A stretch of DNA of 41,043 bases from an uncultured bacterium (GCA_949292185.1 CASEYP010000033.1:1-41043); one strand, 5' to 3'; positions 8,126-17,604 are shown, counted from the stretch's first letter. Notes: generated by a model from the letters alone, not told the origin. Made by a program: numbers and translations.

Positions 8126-8338
8126 CTATCTCTCATCTAACTTCAAATCTGAATAAACCTCATCCGGTTTATCTGGATCTATTAAAAATTCCTTCATAAA
8201 TAAAGATCTTTCTCCATATGCATTTTCACAAATTACAACATCCGAGTTATAAAATTTAATTACCTTGTAATAATTAGTATCAAAATTTTTAATGCCTTTA
8301 ATCTTTTTAAGCATATATTTTTTGCCCACTTCTATCAT
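8126..8338 (-). CDS. 70-residue protein, unknown function
   Basis: This small soluble protein begins MIEVGKKYMLKKIKG and resembles a short beta-barrel (KYMLKKIKG, YYKVIKFY, DVVICENAYGERSLF), but no family is assigned. GAGG lies 5 bases before the ATG, supporting real translation. Its stop directly abuts the mcrC stop in the convergent direction. It could be a small regulator or cargo of the island. Confidence 0.55.
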   Translation of the reverse strand: MIEVGKKYMLKKIKGIKNFDTNYYKVIKFYNSDVVICENAYGERSLFMKEFLIDPDKPDEVYSDLKLDER

Positions 8339-8440
8339 TGTAACCTCATATTTACAATGACATTCATCACTCTAAGCAAGATACTTATCAAGCAAAACTA
8401 CCCAAAACTTATCATTCAGACACAGTTGATAAAATTTATA

Positions 8441-8665
8441 TTATTTATCTAATGTATCTGAATAATTTATAAAAAACGCATATAATATATCAGCTTTGTG
8501 CCTAATCTCCTTAATAACAGGAGTAATATTTCTTAACTTCTCAATCTCATCTTGATTTTTACAAAAATAATCTATCACAACAGAAGTGTTATAAATCCGC
8601 TCAGCTAGTTTTTCTAACTTCCTAAAATCTTTTTGTTTAATCTTGTATTTTTTGATTTTACTCAT
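8441..8665 (-). CDS. 74-residue basic protein, unknown function
   Basis: The best start is ATG 8665, which has a near-perfect AAGGAGGT 4 bases upstream; an in-frame ATG 54 bases further up lacks one. The protein (MSKIKKYKIKQKDFRKLEKL...) is short, basic at the N-terminus and predicted helical. No family is recognised. It is divergent from hsdR, and the 118 bp between the two must hold both promoters, so a regulatory role for the restriction operon is possible but unproven. Confidence 0.55.
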   Translation of the reverse strand: MSKIKKYKIKQKDFRKLEKLAERIYNTSVVIDYFCKNQDEIEKLRNITPVIKEIRHKADILYAFFINYSDTLDK

Positions 8666-8783
8666 ACGACCTCCTTTTTTAGGTGTCGTATTCATCACTC
8701 GAAGTTTATTAATTTTCAAGTATGAAACTACTAAAAGTTTTAGTTTTTATGCTATTATAAAGAGGAATTAGGGAGTGTGCTGA

Positions 8784-11564
8784 ATGTCTTATCAAAGTGA
8801 AGCAGAGTTAGAGAAGCAATTAATAAACAAATTGTCTTCTCAAGGGTATAGTTATATAAAACTAGAGGATTATGAGGCTCTTGAAAGTAATTTTAGAGTA
8901 CAGCTTAACTTTATTAATAAAAGTGTTCTTGAAGGTGTTGACTTATCAGATAAAGAATTTGAGAGAATCCTAATATATCTTAACGGTAAAACAGTTTATC
9001 AATCTGCAAAACAACTTAGAGACCAATTTATTTTAGATAGAGACAATGGAAAGCAAGTATATATAAATTTTCTTAATGACACCCCCGAGGACAATGTTTA
9101 TCAGGTAACAAACCAAGTAACTGTTCAAGGCAAATATGTTAATAGATATGATGTTACTATCTTGATAAATGGTTTACCTCTTGTTCAAATTGAACTCAAA
9201 AGACGTGGGGTAGATATTAACCAAGCTATAAATCAAATAGACAGATACAGACAGCATTCTTTTAAAGAACTTTTTAAATATATTCAGATTTTTGTAGTTT
9301 CTAATGGAGTTGAGACAAGATATTTCGCAAATACTAACGAGTCCAGAATAATGAAGTCTTTGACTTTTTATTGGACAAGAGAAGATAACGAGCGTATTAA
9401 CATACTTGAAAACTTCTCTTCTGAATTTTTAGAGAAAAACCGCCTGTTAAAAATGATAACTAAGTATATGGTTATTAATGATACTGATAAATGCCTAATT
9501 GTAATGCGACCTTATCAGGTTTATGCAACAGAAGCACTTATAAGACAAGCTCTAAATACCAATTCTAACGGCTATATATGGCATACAACGGGTTCAGGTA
9601 AGACATTAACAAGTTGGAAATGTGCAAATTTACTAAAGAACGAACAAAGTATAGCAAAGGTTTTCTTTTTAATAGATAGAAAAGACCTTGATACTCAAAC
9701 GATTGAAGAATTTAACAAATTTGAAAAAGATTGTGTTGATAATACAGATGATACAAAAGTTCTTGTAAAACAAGTAAAAGACCCAAATAAAAAACTTATA
9801 GTAACAACTATTCAAAAAATGGCAAAAGCGCTAAATACTCCTAAATATTTAGAGGTGATGAATAAATACAAAAATGATAAAGTTATTTTCATTATTGATG
9901 AGTGTCATCGTTCTCAATTTGGTGAAATGCATAACCAAATAAAACGACATTTTGTGAATGCTCAATATTTTGGTTTTACAGGAACTCCTCGTTTTGTAGA
10001 GAATAAATCTCAAGACGGCAGAACAACTGCTGATATATTCCAAAAACTTCTTCACGCATACTTAATTAAAAATGCTATCCATGATCATAATGTTTTAGGA
10101 TTTTCTATAGAATATATTCAAACTTACGAAGGAGAATATGATGAAAATGATGACACTAAGGTAGAGGGTATCAATACGGAAGAAGTCTTTATGGCTGATG
10201 AAAGAATTAATATGATTGCAAATCATATCATTAATCATCATTCTCTAAAGACAAGAAACGGTAAATATACTTCGATTTTTGCAGTTTCATCAATTCCGCA
10301 GTTGATAAAATATTATGATACCTTTAAAAAGTTAAAAGATGAAGGTAAGCATAATTATAATATCGCAGCTGTGTATTCTTACGGCAGTAACGAGGATTTA
10401 TCAAATAAAGAAGAACATTCAAGGGATAGTTTGGAAAAAATTATCAAAGACTATAACGAAATGTTTGAAACAAACTTTGATACAAATACTTTTAGTGCTT
10501 ATAACAAAGATATTTCAAATAGATTAAAGCAAAAGAAAAATCCTCAGATTGATATTCTGTTAGTTGTAAACATGTATCTTACAGGTTTTGATTCAAGACC
10601 TTTGAATACTTTATATGTTGATAAAAACTTGGATTGGCATAACTTATTGCAAGCATTTTCAAGGACAAACAGAGTTGAAAAAGAAACAAAACCTTTTGGA
10701 AATATTGTTTGTTATAGAAACCTTAAAAAGAAAACAGATGATGCTATAAAACTATTCAGCCAAACAGATAAAGCAGAAGAAGTTATTGTTAGAAACTATG
10801 ATTATTATAAAGACCAATTTGAACAATACGCTGCAGAGCTTTATAAATTAGCATCAACTTCTCAAGCAGTTGATGGTTTAATGGATGAAAATGATCAAGC
10901 TAAATTTGTTATAGCATTTAGAGAATTGTCAAAGATTCTTTTAATTCTAAAAACCTTTGTTGAATTTTGTTGGGAAGATTTAGATTTAACTATGACTCAA
11001 CAAAGTTATGAAGATTATAAGAGTAAGTATTTAACAATACATGACAATATAAGAAAGGTAAGACAGGCTGAAAAAGTTTCTATTCTTAATGATATAGACT
11101 TTTCTATTGAAATTATACAGACGGATAAAATTAATGTCGCATACATTATGAACCTTTTAAGAAACATTGATTTTACTGACCACGAACAAAAAGAAAAAGA
11201 TATTAATAATATCTATAAAGAACTTGATAGAAGCGACAACCCAGAATTAAGAAGAAAAGTTGACTTGATTAAACAATTCATAGGTGAAGTTGTTCCCAAA
11301 ATGTCTGCAGATGATTCCGTTGATGAAGAATATTCTAACTTTGAAACAGCTCAAAGGAATAAGGAAATCGAAGACTTTGCTTTTGAAAACAAACTTGAGC
11401 CTGATTTTATAAAAAATTCTATAAACGATTATGAGTTTACGGAAATTCTGGACAAGGACAAAATTAGAGAAGGAATCACAAGTGATATTCCATACTTCAA
11501 GAAAAAATCCTTAGTTGAAAAGATTATGGAATTTATTATCAACAATGTTACTAAATATCAATAG
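8784..11564 (+). CDS. hsdR: type I restriction enzyme, HsdR (endonuclease/translocase)
   Basis: This 926-residue protein has the full HsdR plan. The N-terminal PD-(D/E)XK nuclease domain shows RYDVTILINGLPLVQIELKR around residues 122-141. The SF2 translocase shows Walker A HTTGSGKTLTSW near 266-277, DEAD-like FIIDECHRSQFG near 369-380, FTGTPRF near 395, and motif VI QAFSRTNRV near 630. A helical C-terminus binds the methylase core. It cuts and translocates DNA when HsdS meets an unmodified site. The ribosome site is GGGAG, 9 bases upstream. hsdM follows after 8 bp. Confidence 0.95.
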   Translation: MSYQSEAELEKQLINKLSSQGYSYIKLEDYEALESNFRVQLNFINKSVLEGVDLSDKEFERILIYLNGKTVYQSAKQLRDQFILDRDNGKQVYINFLNDTPEDNVYQVTNQVTVQGKYVNRYDVTILINGLPLVQIELKRRGVDINQAINQIDRYRQHSFKELFKYIQIFVVSNGVETRYFANTNESRIMKSLTFYWTREDNERINILENFSSEFLEKNRLLKMITKYMVINDTDKCLIVMRPYQVYATEALIRQALNTNSNGYIWHTTGSGKTLTSWKCANLLKNEQSIAKVFFLIDRKDLDTQTIEEFNKFEKDCVDNTDDTKVLVKQVKDPNKKLIVTTIQKMAKALNTPKYLEVMNKYKNDKVIFIIDECHRSQFGEMHNQIKRHFVNAQYFGFTGTPRFVENKSQDGRTTADIFQKLLHAYLIKNAIHDHNVLGFSIEYIQTYEGEYDENDDTKVEGINTEEVFMADERINMIANHIINHHSLKTRNGKYTSIFAVSSIPQLIKYYDTFKKLKDEGKHNYNIAAVYSYGSNEDLSNKEEHSRDSLEKIIKDYNEMFETNFDTNTFSAYNKDISNRLKQKKNPQIDILLVVNMYLTGFDSRPLNTLYVDKNLDWHNLLQAFSRTNRVEKETKPFGNIVCYRNLKKKTDDAIKLFSQTDKAEEVIVRNYDYYKDQFEQYAAELYKLASTSQAVDGLMDENDQAKFVIAFRELSKILLILKTFVEFCWEDLDLTMTQQSYEDYKSKYLTIHDNIRKVRQAEKVSILNDIDFSIEIIQTDKINVAYIMNLLRNIDFTDHEQKEKDINNIYKELDRSDNPELRRKVDLIKQFIGEVVPKMSADDSVDEEYSNFETAQRNKEIEDFAFENKLEPDFIKNSINDYEFTEILDKDKIREGITSDIPYFKKKSLVEKIMEFIINNVTKYQ

Positions 11565-11572
11565 GAGTAGCG

Positions 11573-13120
11573 ATGAGTACAGTACAAATACAAAAGGAAC
11601 AAAAATCTGAACTGCATACAAAACTTTGGGAAATGGCAAACGAGCTTCGTGGCAATATGGAGGCTTATGAGTTCAAAAACTACATTTTGGGTTTAATCTT
11701 CTATCGCTACTTATCAGAAAGAACTCAAAACTATATCAATGAGCTTCTAAAACACGATAATATCACTTATGAAGAAGCTTGGGAAAGAGATGACTACAAA
11801 GAAGCATTGAGCGAAGACTGTTTAGACCACCTTGGATATATAATTGAACCTAAGTATTTGTTTTCAAATTTGATTAAAATGATTGCAAAGGGTGAATTTG
11901 GTATAGATTACCTTGAAAAAGCCATTTCATCAATTACAGAATCCACAATAGGACAAGAATCCGAACAAGACTTTGACGGTCTTTGGGAAGATATGGACTT
12001 AAAGTCTTCAAAGCTTGGCAAAATGGTAAGCGAAAAATCTAAACTTATTGCTAAAATCTTGAATACTATTAATACAATAGATTTTCACCTTGAAAATATG
12101 GAACTCGATGTTCTTGGAGATGCTTATGAATACCTTATTGGTATGTTTGCACAAACTGCAGGCAAAAAAGGCGGAGAATTCTATACTCCTGTTAATATGT
12201 CAAAACTTGTTGCAAGGCTTGCAACCGTTGGTTTAACAGAAGCAAAAACCGTTTCAGATTGTGCTTGCGGTTCAGGCGGTTTACTTTTGCAAGTCGGTAA
12301 ATACTGCAAAGTCGGTCAATACTTCGGTCAAGAACTTACAAGTACAACCTACAACCTTGCAAGAATGAATATGTTGCTCCATGGTATAGACTACAAAAAA
12401 TTTGAAATTCTAAACGTTGATACTCTTGAGAAAGACCAAAACGAAGATAGACAATATACAGTCCAAGTTGCCAACCCCCCTTACGCAACTTCTTGGTCTG
12501 CAAACCCTAAGTTTTTAGATGATGACAGATTTTCTGTTTATGGAAAACTTGCACCAAAATCCACAGCCGATTTTGCCTTTGTGCAACACATGATTTATCA
12601 TATGGCGGAAGATGGGAGAATAGCTGTTCTATTGCCTCATGGTGTATTATTTAGAGGAAATGCAGAAGAAACAATAAGAAAACATATTATTAAAAATATG
12701 AATTATTTGGATGCTGTAATAGGTTTGCCTGCAAACTGTTTTCATGGTACATCAATCCCTGTATGTTGCTTAATTTTCAAACGTGAAAGAAACGGCAACA
12801 GCGGAAATATTTGTTTCATAGACGCTTCAAAATACTATGTTCAAGGCAAAAACCAAAACTCTATATCTGATGAAGATATTGAAAGAATAGTTTCAGCTTA
12901 TTCTGAACGCAAGGAAATTGAAAAGTTCTGCCATATTGCAACTATGGAAGAAATAGAAGAAAACGACTACAACTTGAATATCCCTCGCTATGTAGATACT
13001 TTTGAACCCGAGCCCGAAGTTGATTTACAAGCTGTAAAGGAAAGCATTAAAACACACAAAACCAATATCCAAAAACTAGAACAAGAAGTCCAAGCATACT
13101 TGGATGAGTTGGGGGTGTAG
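11573..13120 (+). CDS. hsdM: type I modification methylase, HsdM
   Basis: This 515-residue N6-adenine methyltransferase subunit has an N-terminal helical HsdM_N region (ELRGNMEAYEFKNYILGLIFYRYLSE). It also has GGEFYTPVNMSKLVARL near 199-215, the SAM-binding motif DCACGSGGLLLQVG near 229-242, and catalytic NPPY near 300-303. It forms the methyltransferase with HsdS. AGGAG lies 5 bases before the ATG. Its last codons (LDELGV and stop) carry the ribosome site for the next gene and are echoed at the ends of two downstream embedded genes. Confidence 0.95.
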   Translation: MSTVQIQKEQKSELHTKLWEMANELRGNMEAYEFKNYILGLIFYRYLSERTQNYINELLKHDNITYEEAWERDDYKEALSEDCLDHLGYIIEPKYLFSNLIKMIAKGEFGIDYLEKAISSITESTIGQESEQDFDGLWEDMDLKSSKLGKMVSEKSKLIAKILNTINTIDFHLENMELDVLGDAYEYLIGMFAQTAGKKGGEFYTPVNMSKLVARLATVGLTEAKTVSDCACGSGGLLLQVGKYCKVGQYFGQELTSTTYNLARMNMLLHGIDYKKFEILNVDTLEKDQNEDRQYTVQVANPPYATSWSANPKFLDDDRFSVYGKLAPKSTADFAFVQHMIYHMAEDGRIAVLLPHGVLFRGNAEETIRKHIIKNMNYLDAVIGLPANCFHGTSIPVCCLIFKRERNGNSGNICFIDASKYYVQGKNQNSISDEDIERIVSAYSERKEIEKFCHIATMEEIEENDYNLNIPRYVDTFEPEPEVDLQAVKESIKTHKTNIQKLEQEVQAYLDELGV

Positions 13121-13124
13121 AATG
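13099..13124 (+). repeat. junction repeat 1 (end of hsdM)
   Basis: CTTGGATGAGTTGGGGGTGT followed by AGAATG. It spans the hsdM stop codon, the ribosome site and the next start codon. It matches 14704-14729 at 22 of 26 positions and 15506-15531 less closely. The shared GATGAGTTGG part lies outside the ribosome site. Confidence 0.6.
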
Positions 13125-13652
13125 TGTATCAATGAGATAAAATTGTTTTCAGATATTCTAAGTAACTTGAGTATTATAATTGCGGCAATTATCGCTTGTA
13201 CGACTTTCAAATTTAAACTTGGTGTTGATGAAAGAAAATTATATTTAGATAATGCCAATAAAGTACGAGATGTGCTTGGTTTTGTATATAGAGAAGGTAA
13301 AATTGATGATGCAAATTTAGGTAAAATTGGTATTGCTTTTGAAGAAGCTTCTTTATATTTGAATAAGGATATAGTTGATTTTATAGATGAAATTCGTGAA
13401 TCTTTAATACGATTGTTTTGTATTCAACTTGAATTAACGAATTTGCCAGTAGGAGAAAAACGTTCTAAACTTTGTGAAGAAATGGGTGATGTTCTTAAAA
13501 AATTAGGAGATTACTCCAAAGATTCTACTATGATATATAGAAGGCATATTGTTTCAGAACCATTAGAAGTTTTCAATTCGGTTAAAAAGAAACTCAATAA
13601 CTTCAAAAAAGAGAAAATACAAGATATAAAAAGCGGGAGAAAAAATCAATGA
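13122..13652 (+). CDS. membrane-anchored protein embedded in the hsd operon
   Basis: The start at ATG 13122, one base after the hsdM stop, is preferred over 13104 because GGGGGTG lies just upstream. The result is 176 residues. An N-terminal hydrophobic segment (LSNLSIIIAAIIACTTF, about residues 12-28) is followed by a soluble helical domain (KLYLDNANKVRDVLGFV...). The design is one membrane anchor and a cytoplasmic helical domain. The family is not recognised. Its stop overlaps the next ATG (ATGA, 13649-13652), so the two are probably made together. Confidence 0.7.
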   Translation: MCINEIKLFSDILSNLSIIIAAIIACTTFKFKLGVDERKLYLDNANKVRDVLGFVYREGKIDDANLGKIGIAFEEASLYLNKDIVDFIDEIRESLIRLFCIQLELTNLPVGEKRSKLCEEMGDVLKKLGDYSKDSTMIYRRHIVSEPLEVFNSVKKKLNNFKKEKIQDIKSGRKNQ

Positions 13653-14725
13653 ATTGTACTAGATCATTAAAATATCATGTATTTGTTCCTTTGTATAATA
13701 TTGAGGTTGTTGAAGAGCTCATAGATACAACTATCTTTAAATCTTATCAAATTATAAGACGTGAAGATATTAATTCCAAATGTGGACTATTGCTTTTTCA
13801 AGAAAATCATTTTGCAAGACAACTTTTTCAAGATATTTCTGAAAGACATCCTGATAAATTAATATTTTATCCTCATGCAAAATATGTCTTGTACACTGAA
13901 TTTGTAATTGAAGATAATAATGAAATATATGCAAAACAAGTTCATGAAATAAGACAAAATGTATGTAACATAATTCTTGCATTAAGGCTTATTAGCAAAG
14001 GGCGTTGTCAAATTTATAATGGTTATTACTTTGCGGAAGGACATTCTGCATGTTCTCAGTTTAGAGTTTCTACCCAGTTATTAAACATGGAACGTTCACA
14101 CAGAACCAATAAAAATGCCTTAGTTGTTGAAGAGATATATAAACTTACTCCTGAAAAAATGGAACAAGCAACAAATTTATTCAAGATATTACAAGCATTG
14201 CCTAAAGATAGTTGCACTGTGCCTGTTGTATATTTTAACAATTATTATGATTCACTTTTGCCTCATGAAAGAATTATTCAACTTGCAATATTCTTAGAAA
14301 GTACATTATTAGCTGGACAAGCAGATGAATTAAACTATCGGTTATATCTAAGAGCAAGTGCATTTCTAGGAAAAGATGTTAGTAAAATCCTAAAACTGTT
14401 TTATGCTGTCCGTAGCCAAATAGTTCATAATGGGCATATTATGAAAAATAAAGATGGAAAAGACATCATTAAAAGGCTAAAAAAACTTATAAATTCTGAT
14501 AGGGAAGATGAAACAGAATTGCTATTCTACTTTGTGAATGATTATGTTGAACCGATTATTCGGGAATTATTTCATAAATCAATTTTGTTAATGAATTCTG
14601 GTGCAATTAATAACTTTGAAGACTTAACACAAAAACTTGATACTTTCATTATAAAACAAATTACTAAGGAAAGTTTTGAGGTTGATAGTATTGATACACA
14701 AAACTTGGACGAGTTGGAGGTGTAA
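13649..14725 (+). CDS. HEPN-domain protein (Apea-like) embedded in the hsd operon
   Basis: This 358-residue protein has an N-terminal region without a recognised fold. Its C-terminal helical domain (about residues 205-310) resembles the Apea-type HEPN group: LAIFLESTLLAGQADELNYR, then FYAVRSQIVHNG. RSQIVH fits the Rx4H motif of HEPN ribonucleases. HEPN proteins in defence loci typically cleave RNA and stop phage growth. It overlaps the upstream membrane protein by 4 bases (ATGA) and carries GGGAG as ribosome site. It ends in LDELEV, echoing the end of HsdM. The ribonuclease role is inferred from the motif. Confidence 0.75.
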   Translation: MNCTRSLKYHVFVPLYNIEVVEELIDTTIFKSYQIIRREDINSKCGLLLFQENHFARQLFQDISERHPDKLIFYPHAKYVLYTEFVIEDNNEIYAKQVHEIRQNVCNIILALRLISKGRCQIYNGYYFAEGHSACSQFRVSTQLLNMERSHRTNKNALVVEEIYKLTPEKMEQATNLFKILQALPKDSCTVPVVYFNNYYDSLLPHERIIQLAIFLESTLLAGQADELNYRLYLRASAFLGKDVSKILKLFYAVRSQIVHNGHIMKNKDGKDIIKRLKKLINSDREDETELLFYFVNDYVEPIIRELFHKSILLMNSGAINNFEDLTQKLDTFIIKQITKESFEVDSIDTQNLDELEV

Positions 14726-14729
14726 GATG
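14704..14729 (+). repeat. junction repeat 2
   Basis: CTTGGACGAGTTGGAGGTGT followed by AAGATG. It spans the end of the HEPN gene, its stop and the next start codon, and is the closest relative of the junction at 13099-13124. Confidence 0.6.
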
Positions 14730-15527
14730 AATTTAGCTAACATAAATACTTGTTTTAAAATTTTATGTTCATATATTGAGAAAATCGCTATAATTATTGT
14801 AGGCTTATTTTTGTTATTATATTTGATTATTTCTTTTATAAAAAAGCTAACAAAAAATACTACTAAGGCTGAAGATATTGAGAAAGTTGAAGATTTTTTG
14901 ATTGATAAAGGAAAAAAGGTCTGCGAATTAGCGCATCCAATTAGTACCGTTAAATATATTTTAGAAAAATTTGAAGAAAAAAAACAAAAAATATTTCTGC
15001 AGGAAGTTCTTTATGGGTTGAAAAATGTCGATATCAAAACTCTCAATCGACACAAGTCATTACAACGCTTATATAAATCTGTTCAAGTTATTGCCAAAGC
15101 TATGACACAGGATAAACTCAATCGTTTCAAAAATTTGACTATCAATGGCATAATTAACCAAAATAGTTTATCTGATGATAACTATGATTTATTCGTTAGA
15201 TTAACAGATACATTGGTAGATATGGAATATATCTATTTATATACTTTTGCAAAACATATTCCAATAGAAATTTCAAGAGATAATACAGAATCAACAAGAG
15301 CGGCTTTAAACGATAGAAAGAAAAAAGCAGAACGAGAATTACAAGAACAATATGGGATAAGTGATTCTAATCTTAATTTTATAAGAAATTCACTTGCAGG
15401 TTATGGATTAGTCAATTTAGCTGCAGCCTTTAGTGGATTAGCTTTCAACGGCTTATCTGATATTGCGTATAAATATATTGATTTTGTACAAGGGAATCAA
15501 CAAAATTCGAATGAGTTGGGAGCGTAA
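14727..15527 (+). CDS. second membrane-anchored protein embedded in the hsd operon
   Basis: The start at ATG 14727, preceded by GGAGGTG, gives 266 residues. A strong transmembrane helix (IAIIIVGLFLLLYLIISFI, about 20-38) is followed by a charged, helical cytoplasmic region. That region includes TRAALNDRKKKAERELQEQY, likely coiled coil. Near the C-terminus there is a Gly/Ala-rich hydrophobic patch (SLAGYGLVNLAAAFSGLAF). No family is recognised. The protein ends in NSNELGA, and its last bases again supply the next gene's ribosome site. It could be a membrane sensor or effector coupled to the restriction complex. Confidence 0.7.
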   Translation: MNLANINTCFKILCSYIEKIAIIIVGLFLLLYLIISFIKKLTKNTTKAEDIEKVEDFLIDKGKKVCELAHPISTVKYILEKFEEKKQKIFLQEVLYGLKNVDIKTLNRHKSLQRLYKSVQVIAKAMTQDKLNRFKNLTINGIINQNSLSDDNYDLFVRLTDTLVDMEYIYLYTFAKHIPIEISRDNTESTRAALNDRKKKAERELQEQYGISDSNLNFIRNSLAGYGLVNLAAAFSGLAFNGLSDIAYKYIDFVQGNQQNSNELGA

Positions 15528-15531
15528 GATG
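15506..15531 (+). repeat. junction repeat 3
   Basis: TTCGAATGAGTTGGGAGCGT followed by AAGATG. It shares GAGTTGG and GTAAGATG with junction 2, with 7 of 26 mismatches. It spans the stop of the second membrane-anchored gene and the start of the next gene. Confidence 0.5.
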
Positions 15532-16311
15532 GGCAAAAATGGAGGATTAATTAAATTTGGTGCTTATGAACACATAAAAGCTTTTTATGAAAAAGGTGAA
15601 ATGTATTTTAATACTTTTAAATGGTTCAAGGATTTAGAAGCAACAGGAGATGGACGTGCAGATAAAAATGAATATTGTTCACTTCATTACGCGGCAGATA
15701 ATTTAGGAGAGCATAAATTTAGATTTGAATTATATCCAGAAGGACGCCATGAAGAAGCTATAGAGCTAAATAAAGAAAATGGGCTTATTAGTCTAACAAT
15801 AGACTTTGGGGATGATAAAGAATACACGCATTTATATTCTTTTAGTTGTCTAAAAATGAATGACGTAATGCAAAATGATTTGATTATTAGCACACGGAAT
15901 TTTGCCCCAACAAAAGATTATGCAGTAGTAATTTATGATATTAATGCCTTTTTAGATAAATTTACCAAAGCAATGAAAGAAAAATATAAACTTGGCTTCA
16001 AGGCTACAACCATAGAATATGTCGATAAAAATACATATTCTGGAGAAATGGGAGCTTTTAGGAAGTTTAATGATTTTGCATATCAAAATGAATATAGAAT
16101 TGCAATTAATTTTAATTCTTTAGAACCACAAAAAATATATATTGGGTCTTTAAAGGATATTGCAAGCAAACCTATGAATAAAAAAGAATTCTACCAAATG
16201 CCACTTAAAATACAACATAAAAATGATGTTGGGGATGTTATTGGTACAACAATCATAAGTAATAAAAGTGCATTGGATGAAATCGAAAAAGAGGAGGCTA
16301 TCCAATGTTGA
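15529..16311 (+). CDS. DUF2971-like protein embedded in the hsd operon
   Basis: The start at ATG 15529, one base after the previous stop, gives 260 residues. The opening LIKFGAYEHIKAFYEKGEMY, with YFNTFKWFKDLE just after, the central SFSCLKMND, and the late FRKFNDFAYQNEYRIAI follow the plan of DUF2971 proteins (lyFs..., CFS..., yE.EyRi). The match is by eye and uncertain. DUF2971 proteins occur in many defence neighbourhoods; their biochemistry is unclear. The gene overlaps the hsdS start by 7 bases, and its GAGGAGG serves hsdS. No membrane segment is present. Confidence 0.6.
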   Translation: MGKNGGLIKFGAYEHIKAFYEKGEMYFNTFKWFKDLEATGDGRADKNEYCSLHYAADNLGEHKFRFELYPEGRHEEAIELNKENGLISLTIDFGDDKEYTHLYSFSCLKMNDVMQNDLIISTRNFAPTKDYAVVIYDINAFLDKFTKAMKEKYKLGFKATTIEYVDKNTYSGEMGAFRKFNDFAYQNEYRIAINFNSLEPQKIYIGSLKDIASKPMNKKEFYQMPLKIQHKNDVGDVIGTTIISNKSALDEIEKEEAIQC

Positions 16312-17525
16312 AAACTCCTAAATTAAGATTTAAAGATAAAAATGGGAATACTTATCCTGAATGGGAAGAAATTTTACTTGGTGATATTGGCGAATTAAGA
16401 AACGGTATAGCCAAGGGAAGCGAATTCTTTGGACATGGACATAAATTTATTAATTTGCAAGATGTATTTGGCAAAGATTGTTTATATAATGATGATTACG
16501 ACTTAGTTGAAACAAGTGAAAAAGAACGTCAACTTAACGATTTAAAAAAAGGTGATGTTATTTTTGTACGTTCTTCTGTTAAGCCCTCTGGTGTTGGATT
16601 ACCTTCAGTAGTCATGGAAGACTTAAAAGATACAGTTTTTTCAGGGTTTCTAATTCGTTTTAGGGAACATAAGTTGTGTTTAAACTTATTATATAAAAGA
16701 TATTGTTTTATAGTTGATAGTTTTAGAAGAGAAGTTTTGAAAAGAAGTTCTTCAAGTGCTAATACAAATATTAATCAAGATAATTTAGCAAACATTAAAT
16801 TAAAAATTCCTTGTCTTGAGGAGCAGGAGAAGATTGCAGGATTTTTGAGCAAGGTCGATGAGTTGATTAATGAGTGTGAGGGGGAGGTTAAAGACCTTGA
16901 AGAACAAAAGAAAGGGCTTATGCAAAAAATCTTTTCTCAACAAATCCGCTTCAAAGACTCCAACAACAACTTCTACCCAGATTGGGAAGAAAAAGTTATG
17001 AATGACATTTTGAATGAATATTGTAAAAAAAATTCTATTTCTAACCAGTATCCAGTTTTAACATCTTCAAAGCAAGGACTAATGCTCCAAACTGAGTATT
17101 ACTCAGGTGAAAATCGAATAACAGAAAAAGATAACATAGGTTTTAATATCATTCCACCTAACTATATTACATATCGCTCTAGAAGTGATGATGGTTTATT
17201 TACATTCAATATCAATAATTTGGGAGTAACTGGTATTGTAAGTACTTATTATCCTGTATTTAGTACCAATTATAATAATTTATTCGTTATGACATATTTA
17301 AATATTAATAAAAATAATTTGTTTAAATATGCAGTTGGAAGTTCTCAAAAAGTTTTATCTTTAAATGAACTTAAAAAAGTTAAAATTAAATTACCTTGCC
17401 TAGAAGAGCAAGAAAAGATAGCAAAAGTATTATCCAAAATGGATGAGCTTATTGAAGAGAAAAAAGCACTCTTTTCTGACTGGCAACAGTTCAAAAAAGG
17501 CTTACTCCAACAAATGTTTATTTGA
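16305..17525 (+). CDS. hsdS: type I specificity subunit, HsdS
   Basis: This 406-residue protein has two target-recognition halves: TRD1 about 20-160 and TRD2 about 230-365. They are separated and ended by similar conserved helices: IPCLEEQEKIAGFLSKVDEL near 168-187, and LPCLEEQEKIAKVLSKMDEL near 362-381. The phrase FKDKNGNTYPEWEE at the start recurs as FKDSNNNFYPDWEE before TRD2. Each half reads one part of a split DNA site. The repeats are natural crossover points for changing specificity. Both TRDs look intact. Confidence 0.93.
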   Translation: MLKTPKLRFKDKNGNTYPEWEEILLGDIGELRNGIAKGSEFFGHGHKFINLQDVFGKDCLYNDDYDLVETSEKERQLNDLKKGDVIFVRSSVKPSGVGLPSVVMEDLKDTVFSGFLIRFREHKLCLNLLYKRYCFIVDSFRREVLKRSSSSANTNINQDNLANIKLKIPCLEEQEKIAGFLSKVDELINECEGEVKDLEEQKKGLMQKIFSQQIRFKDSNNNFYPDWEEKVMNDILNEYCKKNSISNQYPVLTSSKQGLMLQTEYYSGENRITEKDNIGFNIIPPNYITYRSRSDDGLFTFNINNLGVTGIVSTYYPVFSTNYNNLFVMTYLNINKNNLFKYAVGSSQKVLSLNELKKVKIKLPCLEEQEKIAKVLSKMDELIEEKKALFSDWQQFKKGLLQQMFI

Positions 17526-17604
17526 TACAAATTGTGTCTTTTGGGTTGATATTTTAGGCAAGTAGAGGGATAGATGTTTATACAAGTATTAATGAGGTAT
17601 TTGT

